Origin: Phoronis australis
Taxonomy: Eukaryota > Phoronida > Phoronidae
Assembly: GCA_002633005.1 (NCBI GenBank)
Contig: NMRA01000055.1
Location: forward strand, 982,954 to 1,046,953
DNA: 64,000 nt
Direction: 5' to 3'
This document shows positions 46,705 through 57,800 of this stretch, one piece after another. The notes under the pieces were generated by a model. It saw only the letters and a program-made list of their open reading frames with translations. It did not search any database and had not been told where the DNA came from. Position 1 is the stretch's first letter; each line of letters opens with the position of its first letter. A program made the position numbers and the translations under genes.

Positions 46705-47997
46705 GCAACTAAATCCAACGAAAACGTTTCGTTATGGATGCGTACAGTATATCTACACTGAGAGCTAAATTCTTTACAGGAAATTAAGACCTATTAATGA
46801 GTACGTGTTTTTTTACTGAGACAATAGTTTGCTCTCAGCGCTCAACATACTCTCCGTCGGTGCCGGCCGTAGCACAAAATTAGCTTTTTGCTGTCTACAG
46901 CACAGTTTCCATCGTTATTTTCCAATGCTATGATCAACACGGGGAAATTGTTTTATTACTCTTTACAGTCCAGAAGCTAAGACACGAAAATAGACTAAGA
47001 AAATTAAGAATTTATCGAATGTAAAGCGATACTGCAGCACAACTCGGATGATGCACAAAAGTCCATGTATATGGGATATTAGATTATTCCACATACATGT
47101 ACATAGGAATACTAGTGCGATATCCTATCTCTAATTCATTTCATCTGGGAATGTCCCAACTCGACTTTCGGTCTCGTTGGAACATTCCCAGATGAAATGA
47201 ATTCTCGATAGGATATGGCAGTAGCATTCCTATGTATGTGGAATAACTTATGTGACTACGACATGTAGATAACAACCTGATAGGGTTATTTACCGACTAA
47301 CAATATAGGGGGCACAATTAGTTGTCGCATCAGAGAACATGTCTGACAATATTGAAAAGCATTTCAGCATGAAAAAAACATAAAATTTATTGTTGAACGG
47401 TCATGAGACACTATTTTTTATATTCGAAGAAGAAGCAAGCGGCTTAGCCGTATAAGCGTAGATACAGGTCATTGAATACGCCGTGAAATACATTATTCAG
47501 TGCGGTAAAGTAGAGCCATTTCACGGTTCATGTACACTTTACGAAAAATGAGTGTTACTTTGGACACAATAACCTTCTTATAGGTGTTTGTATAAGCTGT
47601 TTTGTTCAGTAGTTTGAAATGTTTTAAATTGTTGACATGGGAATTCTATTACACGATATTTTCTGAAATAAAATGTGTGTATGATAGATACATAGCAGCG
47701 AGAAAAGCAAATGTAATACATAAAAAGTCACTTTTCGTGAAATTCAAAACAATTTCGTTTCGTCCCATGGCTTCAGTTTTTTACAGTCAAATTTTCTACA
47801 CTTAAACAAACTCAAGACTAACTTTAACATTTTCTTTGTTGTTGGTTTTTCTCCTTAACTCTTTAAGGAACCACATAAATTTACACCTATCGACCATAAA
47901 GTATATATTCGAAATACAGTTGACTTATACAAGCTCATGTAAAATTCGCTTTTGCTGAACACCATCAATGGTATAACAAAGTAAGCGTGCATTTCAG
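46705..47997. other. Intergenic upstream of the CARD/SNTX gene
   Basis: It contains the palindromic element at 47084-47246 and otherwise AT-rich sequence. The acceptor-like ATTTCAG ending at 47997 may mark the 3' end of a 5'UTR intron of the downstream gene. Confidence 0.45.
47084..47246. mobile_element. Foldback/MITE element with about 70-bp arms
   Basis: TATTCCACATACATG...ATAGGAAT...ATATCCTATC...AATTCATTTCATCTGGGAATGT on the left is inverted on the right. The arms are separated by about 20 bases around CGACTTTCGGTCTCG. No ORF. Confidence 0.65.
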
Positions 47998-48030
47998 GTA
48001 AATGGCGGCGACAAGCTGAACGGATAAATC

Positions 48031-51000
48031 ATGGACGATCTTGACGAATGGCGTCTCATACAAAACCACGACATTCTTACACAGGATATCCCAGCTATTG
48101 AAGTATGCCAGAAATTACGTAGTGGACCAAATCGACTATTTTCCCAAACTGACAACGAAATAATCGAGTCCAAACCAACAACCTTAGGGAAAAATGAAAA
48201 ACTACTGGATATACTCCGTACTAAAGGTCCGAAAGCATACCGGGCATTACGAACCTCTCTTCAGGAGTTGGAGATGGACCATCTAGTGCAGGCTCTTGAT
48301 CAAACAGACTTGACTGATTACGAATATCCAGGTACATGTATGTCATATTCAAGAAAAATTGGGAAAATGGATAGTAACCATATGCTGTTTATGCGGACAT
48401 GGGCTTATTCTTCTTGAAAAGAATTTTCATGAATGATGTATTTCATTCGGGGAACCCCTCGGGTATATTAGCAGTGTCAAATTACCTTGTTGAATGTTAA
48501 AGCAAATTGGGTGTTTTCGTAACCTTAAATTTCCCCTCGGAGGTTAACATTATCTGCGCATGGGCGATCTTCTTTATACAGCCAATCATTTTCCTGCTTT
48601 ATAGTCTTACGAATTGCCATGATATGACTGAAAATTGCCATATGTTTGACAATGTTCATCTTCAAGGAAAATTAAGGCTACGAAAATACCCGAGGTGTTC
48701 CGGATGCCGTCACAGGTGTGCCATGTGAAAACTTCAACCATAAAGCCAAGTCGGGTAACATTCTCAATGGAGAAAATCCTTAAATATGTGGCGATACCCC
48801 TGTATTAAACTGGCTTAAACAAAAATTAACAGCAAAAGCATGAGAAAAACAAAAGATTGAAAGTGACGTCCCTCGTGCACTACATCTTTGTTTCTGTTAA
48901 CTTGTATGGGTAAATATAAGTTATTACTTTATTCTTCACTGCACAGAACGCGCCGTCATCCATGTTACGTCTTTCATTATTTTCAGTATTTGCCGATGAG
49001 CCACAAGCACAAGCCAAAACGTCTGGAATCACCAGGGCGGCTGTTGGGAGATTTGCTAAAATCGGTGACCTTTATGACGCTGCAACAGACAATTTCTTGG
49101 TAAGTATCCCACGTTACGAAAACGAACCAGGCTCATTTACACTGGGTAGATGAACAAAACGACTGTATACTCAGGAGTGACATGAATAAAATGTCACGTG
49201 GCTAAGTGTGTCATTTCTTCAATAATTGCTTGGTATGACATCAGGAATTTTCAACAATCCTAAATATTAGTTTAGATCTTCCACTAGGACACGTACATGT
49301 ATGGACTTCAGTGGATTGAAGGAAATAAGAAATTGGGTTAATCCAGTAACTATGCTATCTGCCCGCCACCTATTGACTACATCATTTGACCTAATGAAGA
49401 GAAGTCCGAAAAGAATTCTGCCCCCCGAGCAGGACTCAAACCCTGGACCTTCTGTAATAGGTGTAGACGATCTAGCCACTAAGCCAATGGGACCACCCTT
49501 CACACACAAAAATACAATAAGAATTAAAAGTTTGGGTGCTCAGGTCACCATCCAGTGGGAGTGTGTCGCGGGACACTGTGGCAAGTGGGACAGTTGTTTC
49601 TCTATCTGTGGTATGCCGGAGGTCCACTTAACCATGTCCAGTAGTGGCTTGGCCTCGTCGAACTCTGAACAGCGCAAGCATTCCATTGAGGTAGGCATAA
49701 CAACGCACACAGTGTATTTGCACCAAGATGTGTCACCACGTCTGTCCTCAGTAGCCGCATCGTTTCTCTCAACAGCTGCCTGTGCCTGTGCGTGCATACT
49801 CTGCCTCGTTATACTCGGGCTCAAACATGTACCCACCCACTGAATGTCCGTGAAAAAATTCCTCGTCACCACTGCTGTGAACAAGGTCTCCGTCACTCAC
49901 ACTACTGTCACTGTGATACGGGTCACCGACTCCAGCCATTTTCAGCTTACAACACACTAAACAATCCCTAAATCCAACGTAGTTGAGTTCTCTACTAACC
50001 TATCTTGCCGCAGAATACTCGCCGATGTAAAGTGGTGGTGACAATTGTTGAAAAACAGCACAAAACAAAAGTAGAATAGAACAGATTCGCACGGTAAAGT
50101 CAACGCAAAACCAAGTGGCGGGAAACGCTTGCCTCCTAAAACGTCACTTCCGGAGAAGCGGATAGGAAGTAATAAAATTACGAAAAGCTGTTATTAAGAG
50201 GCAAATATGTCTAGGATAACCAACCAACCTTATTTTAGCTCAAAATGACATGGAAAAAGGTTGCCTTCGCCTTTAAGGGCTGGCAGGCGGCTCTCAGTCC
50301 TCGATACGAACAGTGGCCCTTCGTACATGAAGATCAGAAATAATAATGCTCTAGATAGCACGTGGAGTTGGTAAATCCAATCCCTGTGTTTGAGTGGCAG
50401 ACAAAACTGTCCACCAGTGACACAACTTCTCCACCCGGCCTCTAATAGTTGCCACACTGAGTATCTCCTTTAGGCTACTGTCGAACGACATTCCCCAAGG
50501 ATTTCCTACTTATCCGAGACTGTTGGTACGTTGTGGTCGTCCATCTTCAATACCAACACAAGTAAAACATGCCAATGTAGAAATTAGTTTTGTTCAATCG
50601 AAGTCGATTCGTAGTGCTTGTGTGCCCTCCGTGGTTCGTTTTACAGACTTTGTTCAGAAGCCAATTATTTGTGCGTGTGTCGTTGTCTCTTTCAGGCAAA
50701 GTCTTCGTTAGAGCCGAGTTGGAAAGCCTTGGATATAAAGGTTTCGCCCACGAATGACGAGTCATCTATCCAGCTTTTGGAAATAAAAAGTTTGAAACAA
50801 AAATTGGAGAAACTGAATATTGGCAATGATCTGAGTGCAAGTATTTTGCTGGATATGGTTCGAGTGGAAGGATCAGGAAGCATTCTGAAATTCTTCGGGA
50901 AATCCTATGACAAAGTTTTACTTTACAAAGTAACGACAGAAAATCACAGCTTCGACGTGATCAAAAACATTCATCTAATTGATAGGAACGTTTTAAAAGA

Positions 51001-51769
51001 ATGTGTTGTCACTGGTGCTACTCATGTTGTCGCGGGAATTGATTGGGGTGCTGTATGCTATGTCACAAGTGACGTAGGACCATGCACTGAGAGCGATATT
51101 AGGCGCGGGCTTGAGGATATAGAGGAGACACTCAAAGGAGAATCGGATAAACACGCAAATACAACCCAAAGCTTGGACGAGCGGCTACAGGAAACTGGCT
51201 CGGCATTATTCCGCTTCTTTTCCGACATCCGTTTGCAAGATAATGGTAAACCTGTTTCGATTGAGAAAGCCCTGGAGCTTGCAGGCTTCGTCCGAAATGG
51301 AAATCCCTTGCCAATTCAGTTTCACCTTTTGCCCATACAGGACCTGATTGAGCAATGTCAACTTGAAGTCCCCATAAAACCAACTTTTATTGAGCTGGAT
51401 GATGAAGACTTGGTTCATAGACTCACAAGATATGTGGAGGACTTCGAAACATTTTTTGTTGATTGGAATGCCAAGCGAGACTATCTGTATAACTTCGATC
51501 GCTTCAACAATAACGAAAGTCTGAAATATGCCGATGAATTTGTAAGTCAAATCCGGGAAAAAAGAGCAGGAAGCGTTATCGAATTGAAAAAAAATGTGTC
51601 AAGAAAACGAAGAACTAAAGAATGCGGCGATACTGAAGAACTGGAAAAACTCCTTCACTCGTTTCAATCTACGTATCAAGCGAACAGCGACAAGTTCAAG
51701 GAGCTGCTTCGTCTTGATTTCGAACCAATAGATCATGTTCTTACGGGCCCGAATGAATCGCATGTATAA
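48031..51769 (+). CDS. CARD domain fused to stonustoxin-type (SNTX) MACPF-like region
   Basis: Three exons (48031-48331, 48987-49099, 50696-51769) join in frame to 495 residues. The start is fixed by an in-frame TAA at 48025-48027 just before the ATG. Residues about 5-95 resemble a CARD, a six-helix death-fold domain that pairs with other CARDs (caspases, adaptors); the signature is LLDILRTKGPKAYRALRTSL. From about residue 118 the sequence resembles the N-terminal part of SNTX/verrucotoxin-family proteins, a MACPF/CDC-superfamily fold: AAVGRFAKIGDLYDA, ILLDMVRVEGSGS (188-200), GATHVVAGIDWGA (245-257) and PIQFHLLPI (344-352). The rest is helical and charged, like the family's FAT region. The thioredoxin and PRY-SPRY domains of the fish toxins are absent, and there is no signal peptide, so the product is probably intracellular. 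An immune or cell-death role is inferred. AATAAA lies at 51916-51921. Confidence 0.72.
48508..48695. mobile_element. Short MITE, family shared with 37641-37797, copy 2
   Basis: The ends TTTTCGTAACCTTAAATTTCC and AAAATTAAGGCTACGAAAA are inverted. It lies in intron 1 of the CARD/SNTX gene. Confidence 0.55.
49285..49510 (-). mobile_element. tRNA-derived SINE
   Basis: On the - strand the 5' part reads like a degenerate tRNA. An A-box-like TGGCTTAGTGG is followed about 45 bases later by a B-box-like GGTTTGAGTCC, the two halves of an RNA polymerase III promoter. A non-tRNA body follows. It lies in intron 2 of the CARD/SNTX gene in antisense. The family is not identified. Confidence 0.6.
49633..49939 (-). 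pseudogene. P2X7 C-terminal-domain-like fragment, frameshifted
   Basis: From a Met at 49939 the - strand encodes an acidic, Ser/Asp-rich start followed by GYMFEPEYNEAEY. A shift into the neighbouring frame continues with AVERNDAATEDRRGDTSWC and CVVMPTSMECLRCSEFDEA, ending at a GT donor (49631-49632). The FEP word and the W-C...C..MPT..EC..C pattern resemble the Cys-rich intracellular domain of P2X7 receptors, which in invertebrates is found in many stand-alone proteins. The frame break suggests a pseudogene, though a sequencing error is possible. It is antisense inside intron 2 of the CARD/SNTX gene. Confidence 0.45.
49958..50695. other. Rest of CARD/SNTX intron 2
   Basis: GC-richer stretch at about 50090-50165 with a CACTTCCGG word (ETS-like site), which could be the promoter of the antisense P2X7-C-like fragment. 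No coding sequence until the acceptor TTTCAG at 50695. Confidence 0.4.
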
Positions 51770-52096
51770 TACAAAAAAGGAGGAATGGGTGGTAAATCAA
51801 TATATATTCATATAAATATATATTGACACGTATGTCGTTCAAACATGAATCACCCTCAAACACGACAGATAGAAAGTCATGACACCGACACCGTGATCGT
51901 ACATTTATTACGTCTAATAAACTGATCTGATAGTCATTGAGTAACGCATGAACAACCCTCTTCTTTAATACAGGTAATGCTTTCCGCAAAAATGTCGATC
52001 ATTTTGAATTTGCCATAGTAGCCTTTTGTTATATTGTTCTTATTTTGTTTGACGCTACAAAACTGTGGTGTACTAGATCACTATAGTTAAATTCTT
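51770..52096. other. 3' flank of the CARD/SNTX gene
   Basis: It holds an ATATAT-rich palindromic stretch (about 51800-51825) and the AATAAA signal at 51916-51921. No further gene. Confidence 0.5.
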
Positions 52097-53189
52097 CCGT
52101 TTCCGATGTCTTTGAATTTTATGCTAGCATAACAGTTTTGTTGTAGTTGTCGTTGCTGTTGTAGGGTTTGAAATTTCGATGTTGCTTCAGATGAAGCTAC
52201 TTTGTAACTTTCGTGAGGAATTTTATCAACGTGCGTGGTTAAATACCGTTCTAAGTAGTTCCAGCGTATTCCACCGTTAGACAATACAGTTACTGCACGT
52301 CCTTATCTTTACGAATTTGGCCCCTTAGCCCCTGAGTGTTAAGCAATAATGACTTCACTCATTAGCGACCGGGGCTGCTAATAATAAATAGAACGCAGTG
52401 TTCCCGTCAGGATAATTGACCTATCGCCAGGATTACGACTGACGGCTTAACTGACGAATCAGAACACAGCATTCTTGACACACTTTCGTCTGCGTTTCCA
52501 AGCCGCCATTTTACTCCACAAACAACACATTGTCGTGTGAAACATATATTAGTCTATAGCTCAAGAAACTGTGCCATAAGAAAGGTGAAACGGTGTTGAT
52601 ATGGCTTGTGTAATTTCGACAGCAATTATGTAGCTCGAGGAGNCCGTTTCCGATGTCTTTGAATTTTATGCTAGCATAACAGTTTTGTTGTAGTTGTCGT
52701 TGCTGTTGTAGGGTTTGAAATTTCGATGTTGCTTCAGATGAAGCTACTTTGTAACTTTCGTGAGGAATTTTATCAACGTGCGTGGTTAAATACCGTTCTA
52801 AGTAGTTCCAGCGTATTCCACCGTTAGACAATACAGTTACTGCACGTCCTTATCTTTACGAATTTGGCCCCTTAGCCCCTGAGTGTCAAGCAATAATGAC
52901 TTCACTCATTAGCGACCGGGGCTGCTAATAATAAATAGAACGCAGTGTTCCCGTCAGGATAATTGACATATCGCCAGGATTACGACTGACGGCTTAACTG
53001 ACGAATCAGAACACAGCATTTTTGACACACTTTCGTCTGCGTTTCCAAGCCGCCATTTTACTCCACAAACAACACGTTGTCGTGTAAAACATATATTAGT
53101 CTATAGCTCAAGAAATTGTGCCATAAGAATAGTGAAACAGTGTTGATATGGCTTGTGTAATTTTGACAGCAATTATGTAGCTCGAGGAG
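52097..53189. repeat. 546-bp tandem duplication joined by a single N
   Basis: 52097-52642 and 52644-53189 have the same length and differ at only about ten positions by eye; the junction is one N at 52643. This is what a scaffold looks like when two alleles or overlapping contigs are placed side by side, so it may be an assembly artefact. A diverged third copy of part of the unit and its right flank lies at 63640-64000, showing that the sequence itself is a dispersed repeat. Confidence 0.8.
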
Positions 53190-53789
53190 AATATCCCGTC
53201 ATTTTTGGGCATCTTCTAAGCCCAAAAGTGAAGGTGTAAACTATGAATCAAATCAAACTGTACGTGCGAACGGCCACGCGAGCAGCTGAACTTGGCGATG
53301 TTGCTTTATTACTCGAAGGTTAAACATAAATATATTTGTTCCTTTTCAGTTTGGTGACAATAGTATAGGCCTATTTGAGTTTGACTCCGGAATTTCACTC
53401 GTCTGGCCGCCTAATTCTTTCGGCACCTGCTGGCCGGATTTAAGCACAAGTCTAGCGGTATAGTCCCCGGACATATTTATTATTTTTCATTTATTTCGAC
53501 CTAGTGGAAATCGTTTTGTTTCGTAGCAGAGGTACATTTTTGTTATTCATATACCCGTAAGCTGACGTTCGTCCGAACTTCTCTCCTAAATTAAGAGATT
53601 CGAGGAGGGGCACTGGATTGCTGAAATCAAAGCCTTGTAAGAGCTTTTGTCACGAAAAAATAAACAATTGGATTATTTTTTGATGAGAACCTTTAGTTTA
53701 CACTTCGCCTGTAAAATTAGAAAGAGCTCATTTTGAAGTTGTTCAGACATGATCTTTAGATGTATGAAGCTTTAAAAAAGAATTTGAGT

Positions 53790-54028
53790 TAATTTGTAAA
53801 AAACCAGACTTGTCATCGTTTGTAACCATACCACAGCTTAGTGATCATGCTACAGTTAAAATTAACTCAAAGCTGCCTTTATGCAATGAAACTACAAAAA
53901 ATGCGAAGTTCATAAGAAGGTACGTCATTTGTCTTAATGCTGCCCTTGCGGCCAATTTGGACACAGCCCTAGACCTACCAGAGCCAACTGCTTGCCCAGA
54001 ACAAGATGAGTGTGTACTTGAGCTATGA
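53790..54028 (+). CDS. Possible C-terminal coding fragment, unknown
   Basis: An open frame ending at TGA 54026-54028 has protein-like composition (SSFVTIPQLSDHATVKINSK, then NAKFIRRYVICLN and an acidic Pro/Glu end). It has no clear start or splice site, and I do not recognise it. It may be the tail of a transposon protein or a real terminal exon. Confidence 0.25.
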
Positions 54029-57000
54029 ACTTGAGTTTTTCTAAACAAAATATTTCGTTTGAAGATTAGAAAAGCGCAAACAGTGCTTTCGACTCGACCT
54101 ACTTTCGGTGGAACTCCACCAGTTGTGACCTACTTTTCATTTCGCGGAGTTTAGCAAACGGTGAATCTTCACTGATTTTGTTCGAAAGATCCTGAAATCT
54201 ATGGCATCGTGCAGATAATTAATTATTAAGGTACACACCCAGTTTTACATGAGCATATCGCATCAGTAGCCTTATCATTTGTCATCCGAAGGTGAACCCC
54301 GTGTGGGGTTCATCGGATTTTTGCTGGCTCCGAAATACTTTTCCCTCGTCGCCTTTACAAAATTCCCACATCATGAACGTACGATTCTCTGCTGAAAGCA
54401 TCGGTTGCTGTCCTTGTCGAAGCGTTTTCAGTTAGTACAACAACACTCATCGATTCCACCAGGGACGCCGTTTAGCGACAGTGTATTTGTCCCTGACATC
54501 TTGTTTGTTTGTCGGGTGTCACGTGACTTTTAGCAAAGAGGCGGAGCTTGCGATAGGTCAATACAGATGAGAAGAAAGGAGCCTTGAAGCAGGGGCGGTT
54601 TCCATTATTTATTTTTATGATTTGACCCGAAAGGCTCCGATCTCCAACGCAGCGTTGTATCAAAACTCAGTTATTTCAACATTTATTAGGATATCAAGAA
54701 GTTTTAAAATCCATCAGTAAATACACAATAAATCCGTAGCATGGTCGGCGCACCATATGGGGCTGGGGGGGGGGGGGNGGGGCTATAGCCCCCCTACTTT
54801 TTCCAGTGCTGCGCCGCCCATGCGTAGTCGACAAACTCATAAGAATCCGCTCTTGTCACTTGCCGACAGATACTCTGCCATTTTAGATTTATCGCAAAGT
54901 TGGAGGTGAGGTTCTTTCAAGAACGATTTAATCACAAGCTATCTATTCGGCTAGGCTAAGTGTGTATGAAGGGGACTGGACTTGGGTAAACAATGATCAC
55001 GTTACTTCAAAATAAATAAGTAAAACCGCTATACATTAATAATGTTCTGACTATTGGTGAAATAAAGAACACTAAGTTTGTATGGAAATGTCGCGTCTGA
55101 CACTAAGGTTGCCATTTTCATCACAAATGGCTCATCTTGCACGTTCCTCCTAAACAAATCAATTACTGTTTCAATGTTGCATCTTGTCAGATGGTAACAG
55201 AGAAAGTTTTTGGCTCGAATTCATAACACTGTTTTTGTGCACCATGGAATGTAAGGCCAACTTAGAAAACCATACGTTGTGAAGATGAGGCGAAAAATCT
55301 TAAGTTCGTTCAAAGTCCAAAGACGCTTAAAGTGTGGGGAGTGTTCGAAACCAGAGCAATGCCGAAAATAAAGTGGACATCCACAGATCCTCACAAAAAC
55401 TACCCATTCTTTTGGATAAGTCCGCCTCCGGACACCAGCTCAACTACATTTGCGGGTTGTTTCAGGTATTCCTGGAACAGTTTCTCAAGTCAACTGGGAC
55501 ATAGTTCCGCAAGCAAGTGGATTGTCCAATCATATCGATGATCCATGCCGGGTACGGTGTACACATTCCAGGAGACGCTTCGCCAATGCTGCTTTTTGGT
55601 GGGGTCGCCAGGTCAATCAACCATTGACAAAAATGACGGATCCCCGTTTATCAACTTAAAATCAGAACAGTTCGGTAGCAGCTCTTCGTTTACGAAAACT
55701 TCTTAATTCGTGTCTATTTTATAACAATGAAACGATAATTACATTACTTGCAGCTCAGTTTGTTGATATTATCACAATACAAAGAGTTAGCTCACCAGAG
55801 ACTTCCGACTTCGGTTTACCGGATGCAACAATGCGCACACCAATTACTCAGTGCCACCTATACGGCAAAGTGGCCCTGTTGAAACATGATGGACGACGCA
55901 CGGAATTCCATGTGTGGGCATCAGTGCGCATGCCTTGGTCAGAAGTATAGCTATCATGACCTGCCTTAATGCACTGTACTTGTTTGGGCACTGGATCGGG
56001 GTCAATTGATTTTGTTTACTTCTATTACGGCCCGTTTTAATTACAACAATTCAAGTCAAAGGTCACGTGGTCGCCATACTACTGAGGTAACAGTAAACTG
56101 AAAGGGGTTTCCCAGATTTCAATCAATGGAATGACTGAATATTAAAACGTCGGTTTCATTACTTTAATCAATGAGAAGCCATGTTGAACAACGTTCCACA
56201 TAGCCAGCCAGCTAGCTGTAGTAAGACAATCGTCAAAATACAGCTAGGTACCACTGTGTGTTTTTCTTCCATAGACCTCGAAATTGCACACAGCCAGGGT
56301 AGTTCTGCTCGTCAACTCGCCGTGAAAACTGTATCAAGATGTAGAGCTAAAGACCGGACGGGGAGCATGCAAAATCAGGGAACTAAACGACACTCACCTT
56401 ACCCGTTACATCCCGGCGTTTAAGTGGAAAACAATCTAATCAAAGTCATTTTGTTGCGTAATCTTCCGCCTTTTCTAACAAAGAAAAGTTACGTCGTCGT
56501 ATTGAAAACAGTACCCTCGTGACACGCGCACGCGCCATTTCCTATTTTTTGCGACATCTCTCGGGAGATGATGATAGCGTGGCATCAGGAAAATTAATTC
56601 TGAAATTTTTGGTATTAAAATTAAAAAAAACTTTTAATGAAGTGAAACCAGTTCCGATAATTTGTTGTGACGTGTACGCAACCTCGTGAAAGAACAACTG
56701 TTGATTGAAGAATCGACGAAAAAAGAAACTGGCCAATAGGTGACGCAATATTTCATGGCGCCGAAAGCCGTCGCTAAAGATCGCTCCACAATTTTAGCAG
56801 CAGAATAACGGTAGAACATCATTTTTCCAACACCGTTAAATAATCTAGTTTACTCAAGGAAGACTGCAGTTTTAATGACACAAATTTTATGTCAGATTTT
56901 ACTACCACTTTTTTATCCACATCGGCGCAAAGCTATATATTTCGTATACAGCTTTGTACCAAGGCTACAGTGCTATCTTTCGTATAGCACTGTGAAAGTG

Positions 57001-57120
57001 TGTAACACCAACTTTACTTCATGGTTAAAAATGGCCAGCTGACAGCCACTGAAAACCATCGTTGTGTTGTGATGTACCGAAGCCTTTACACGCTATCAGT
57101 GACGTCAGAGTGTGAGCAAC
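54029..57120. other. Intergenic, nothing firmly recognised
   Basis: A poly-G run with an N at 54778 lies at about 54765-54782. An open frame after a TTTCAG at about 55466 (reading IPGTVSQVNWDIVPQASG, to 55659) looks partly protein-like but cannot be assigned. A small hairpin (ACAGTGCTAT...ATAGCACTGT) lies at about 56969-56995. Confidence 0.4.
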
Positions 57121-57223
57121 CGGGCGTGCGTTCAGTAAACCTAGGACCTACGTTAGGACCTAGCTAAAATCTACCCCACGTAATCTCAAGAAGTGAGGTC
57201 CTGGCGTTACTGAACGGGAGCCG
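57121..57223. mobile_element. TTCAGTAACGC/CTAGGACCT MITE, copy 3 (inverted, shortened)
   Basis: It begins CGTGCGTTCAGTAAACCTAGG and ends GTTACTGAACGGGAG, i.e. reversed relative to copies 2 and 4, with part of the interior missing. Confidence 0.6.
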
Positions 57224-57239
57224 GGTTAGCTCGCTCGCT

Positions 57240-57800
57240 GGTTCCCTTGCGTGTCCGCTAGCAGGTGAAAGAGGACACTCAGGTATCATTCAACAGCGCA
57301 CGTTTTATCACTGGTTGATGTAACCTCGGATGTCATTGGTTAGCTTTACAACAAAGAAAGAAAATGGGGGGCTGTGAACGATTTTTACCATTGTCAACAT
57401 CCTTGCGAACAAAGTTTTATCTCTACTGCAAATATATCGTTTCTGCAGAAATGTTTAATAGCCGCGTGCTGAATCAGATGCGATGCACACTGATCTGACC
57501 CATTTAACCGGTGTATTAGTCATTCTGTGGCGAATACAGGACAACAACGTACGTAATGCACACTGACACAAAACTTTCTGATTAATATTTCAACGATTTG
57601 TCTAGTGTACAACAGACTGCAAACTATATCTACATTTACACTTTCTCCATAAGTCATGCCAGTTTGTTTACGTAAAGCGCCACCTGCTGCCAAGTCGACC
57701 AGCAAATCAGAAACGCCAGTGTCGGTGAAAATGTTTCCCAAAGTAAAATAAAATGATACCGGCGGGTGCTCTTCCCCCTAGCGGACACGCAAAGAACGAG
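57240..57800. mobile_element. Inverted-repeat element with CTTGCGTGTCCGCTAG ends
   Basis: GGTTAGCTCG...CTTGCGTGTCCGCTAG at about 57226-57262 is inverted at about 57776-57812 (CTAGCGGACACGCAAAG...GGTTAGCTCGC, partly in direct order). A 560-base non-autonomous transposon is the simplest reading. It overlaps the start of the direct duplication. Confidence 0.4.

Noticed and set aside
50618-50695. Extending the third CARD/SNTX exon upstream to the Met at 50618
   Set aside because: A strong TTTCAG acceptor ends at 50695 and in-frame joining to exon 2 gives a continuous family match; the upstream codons look like translated intron.
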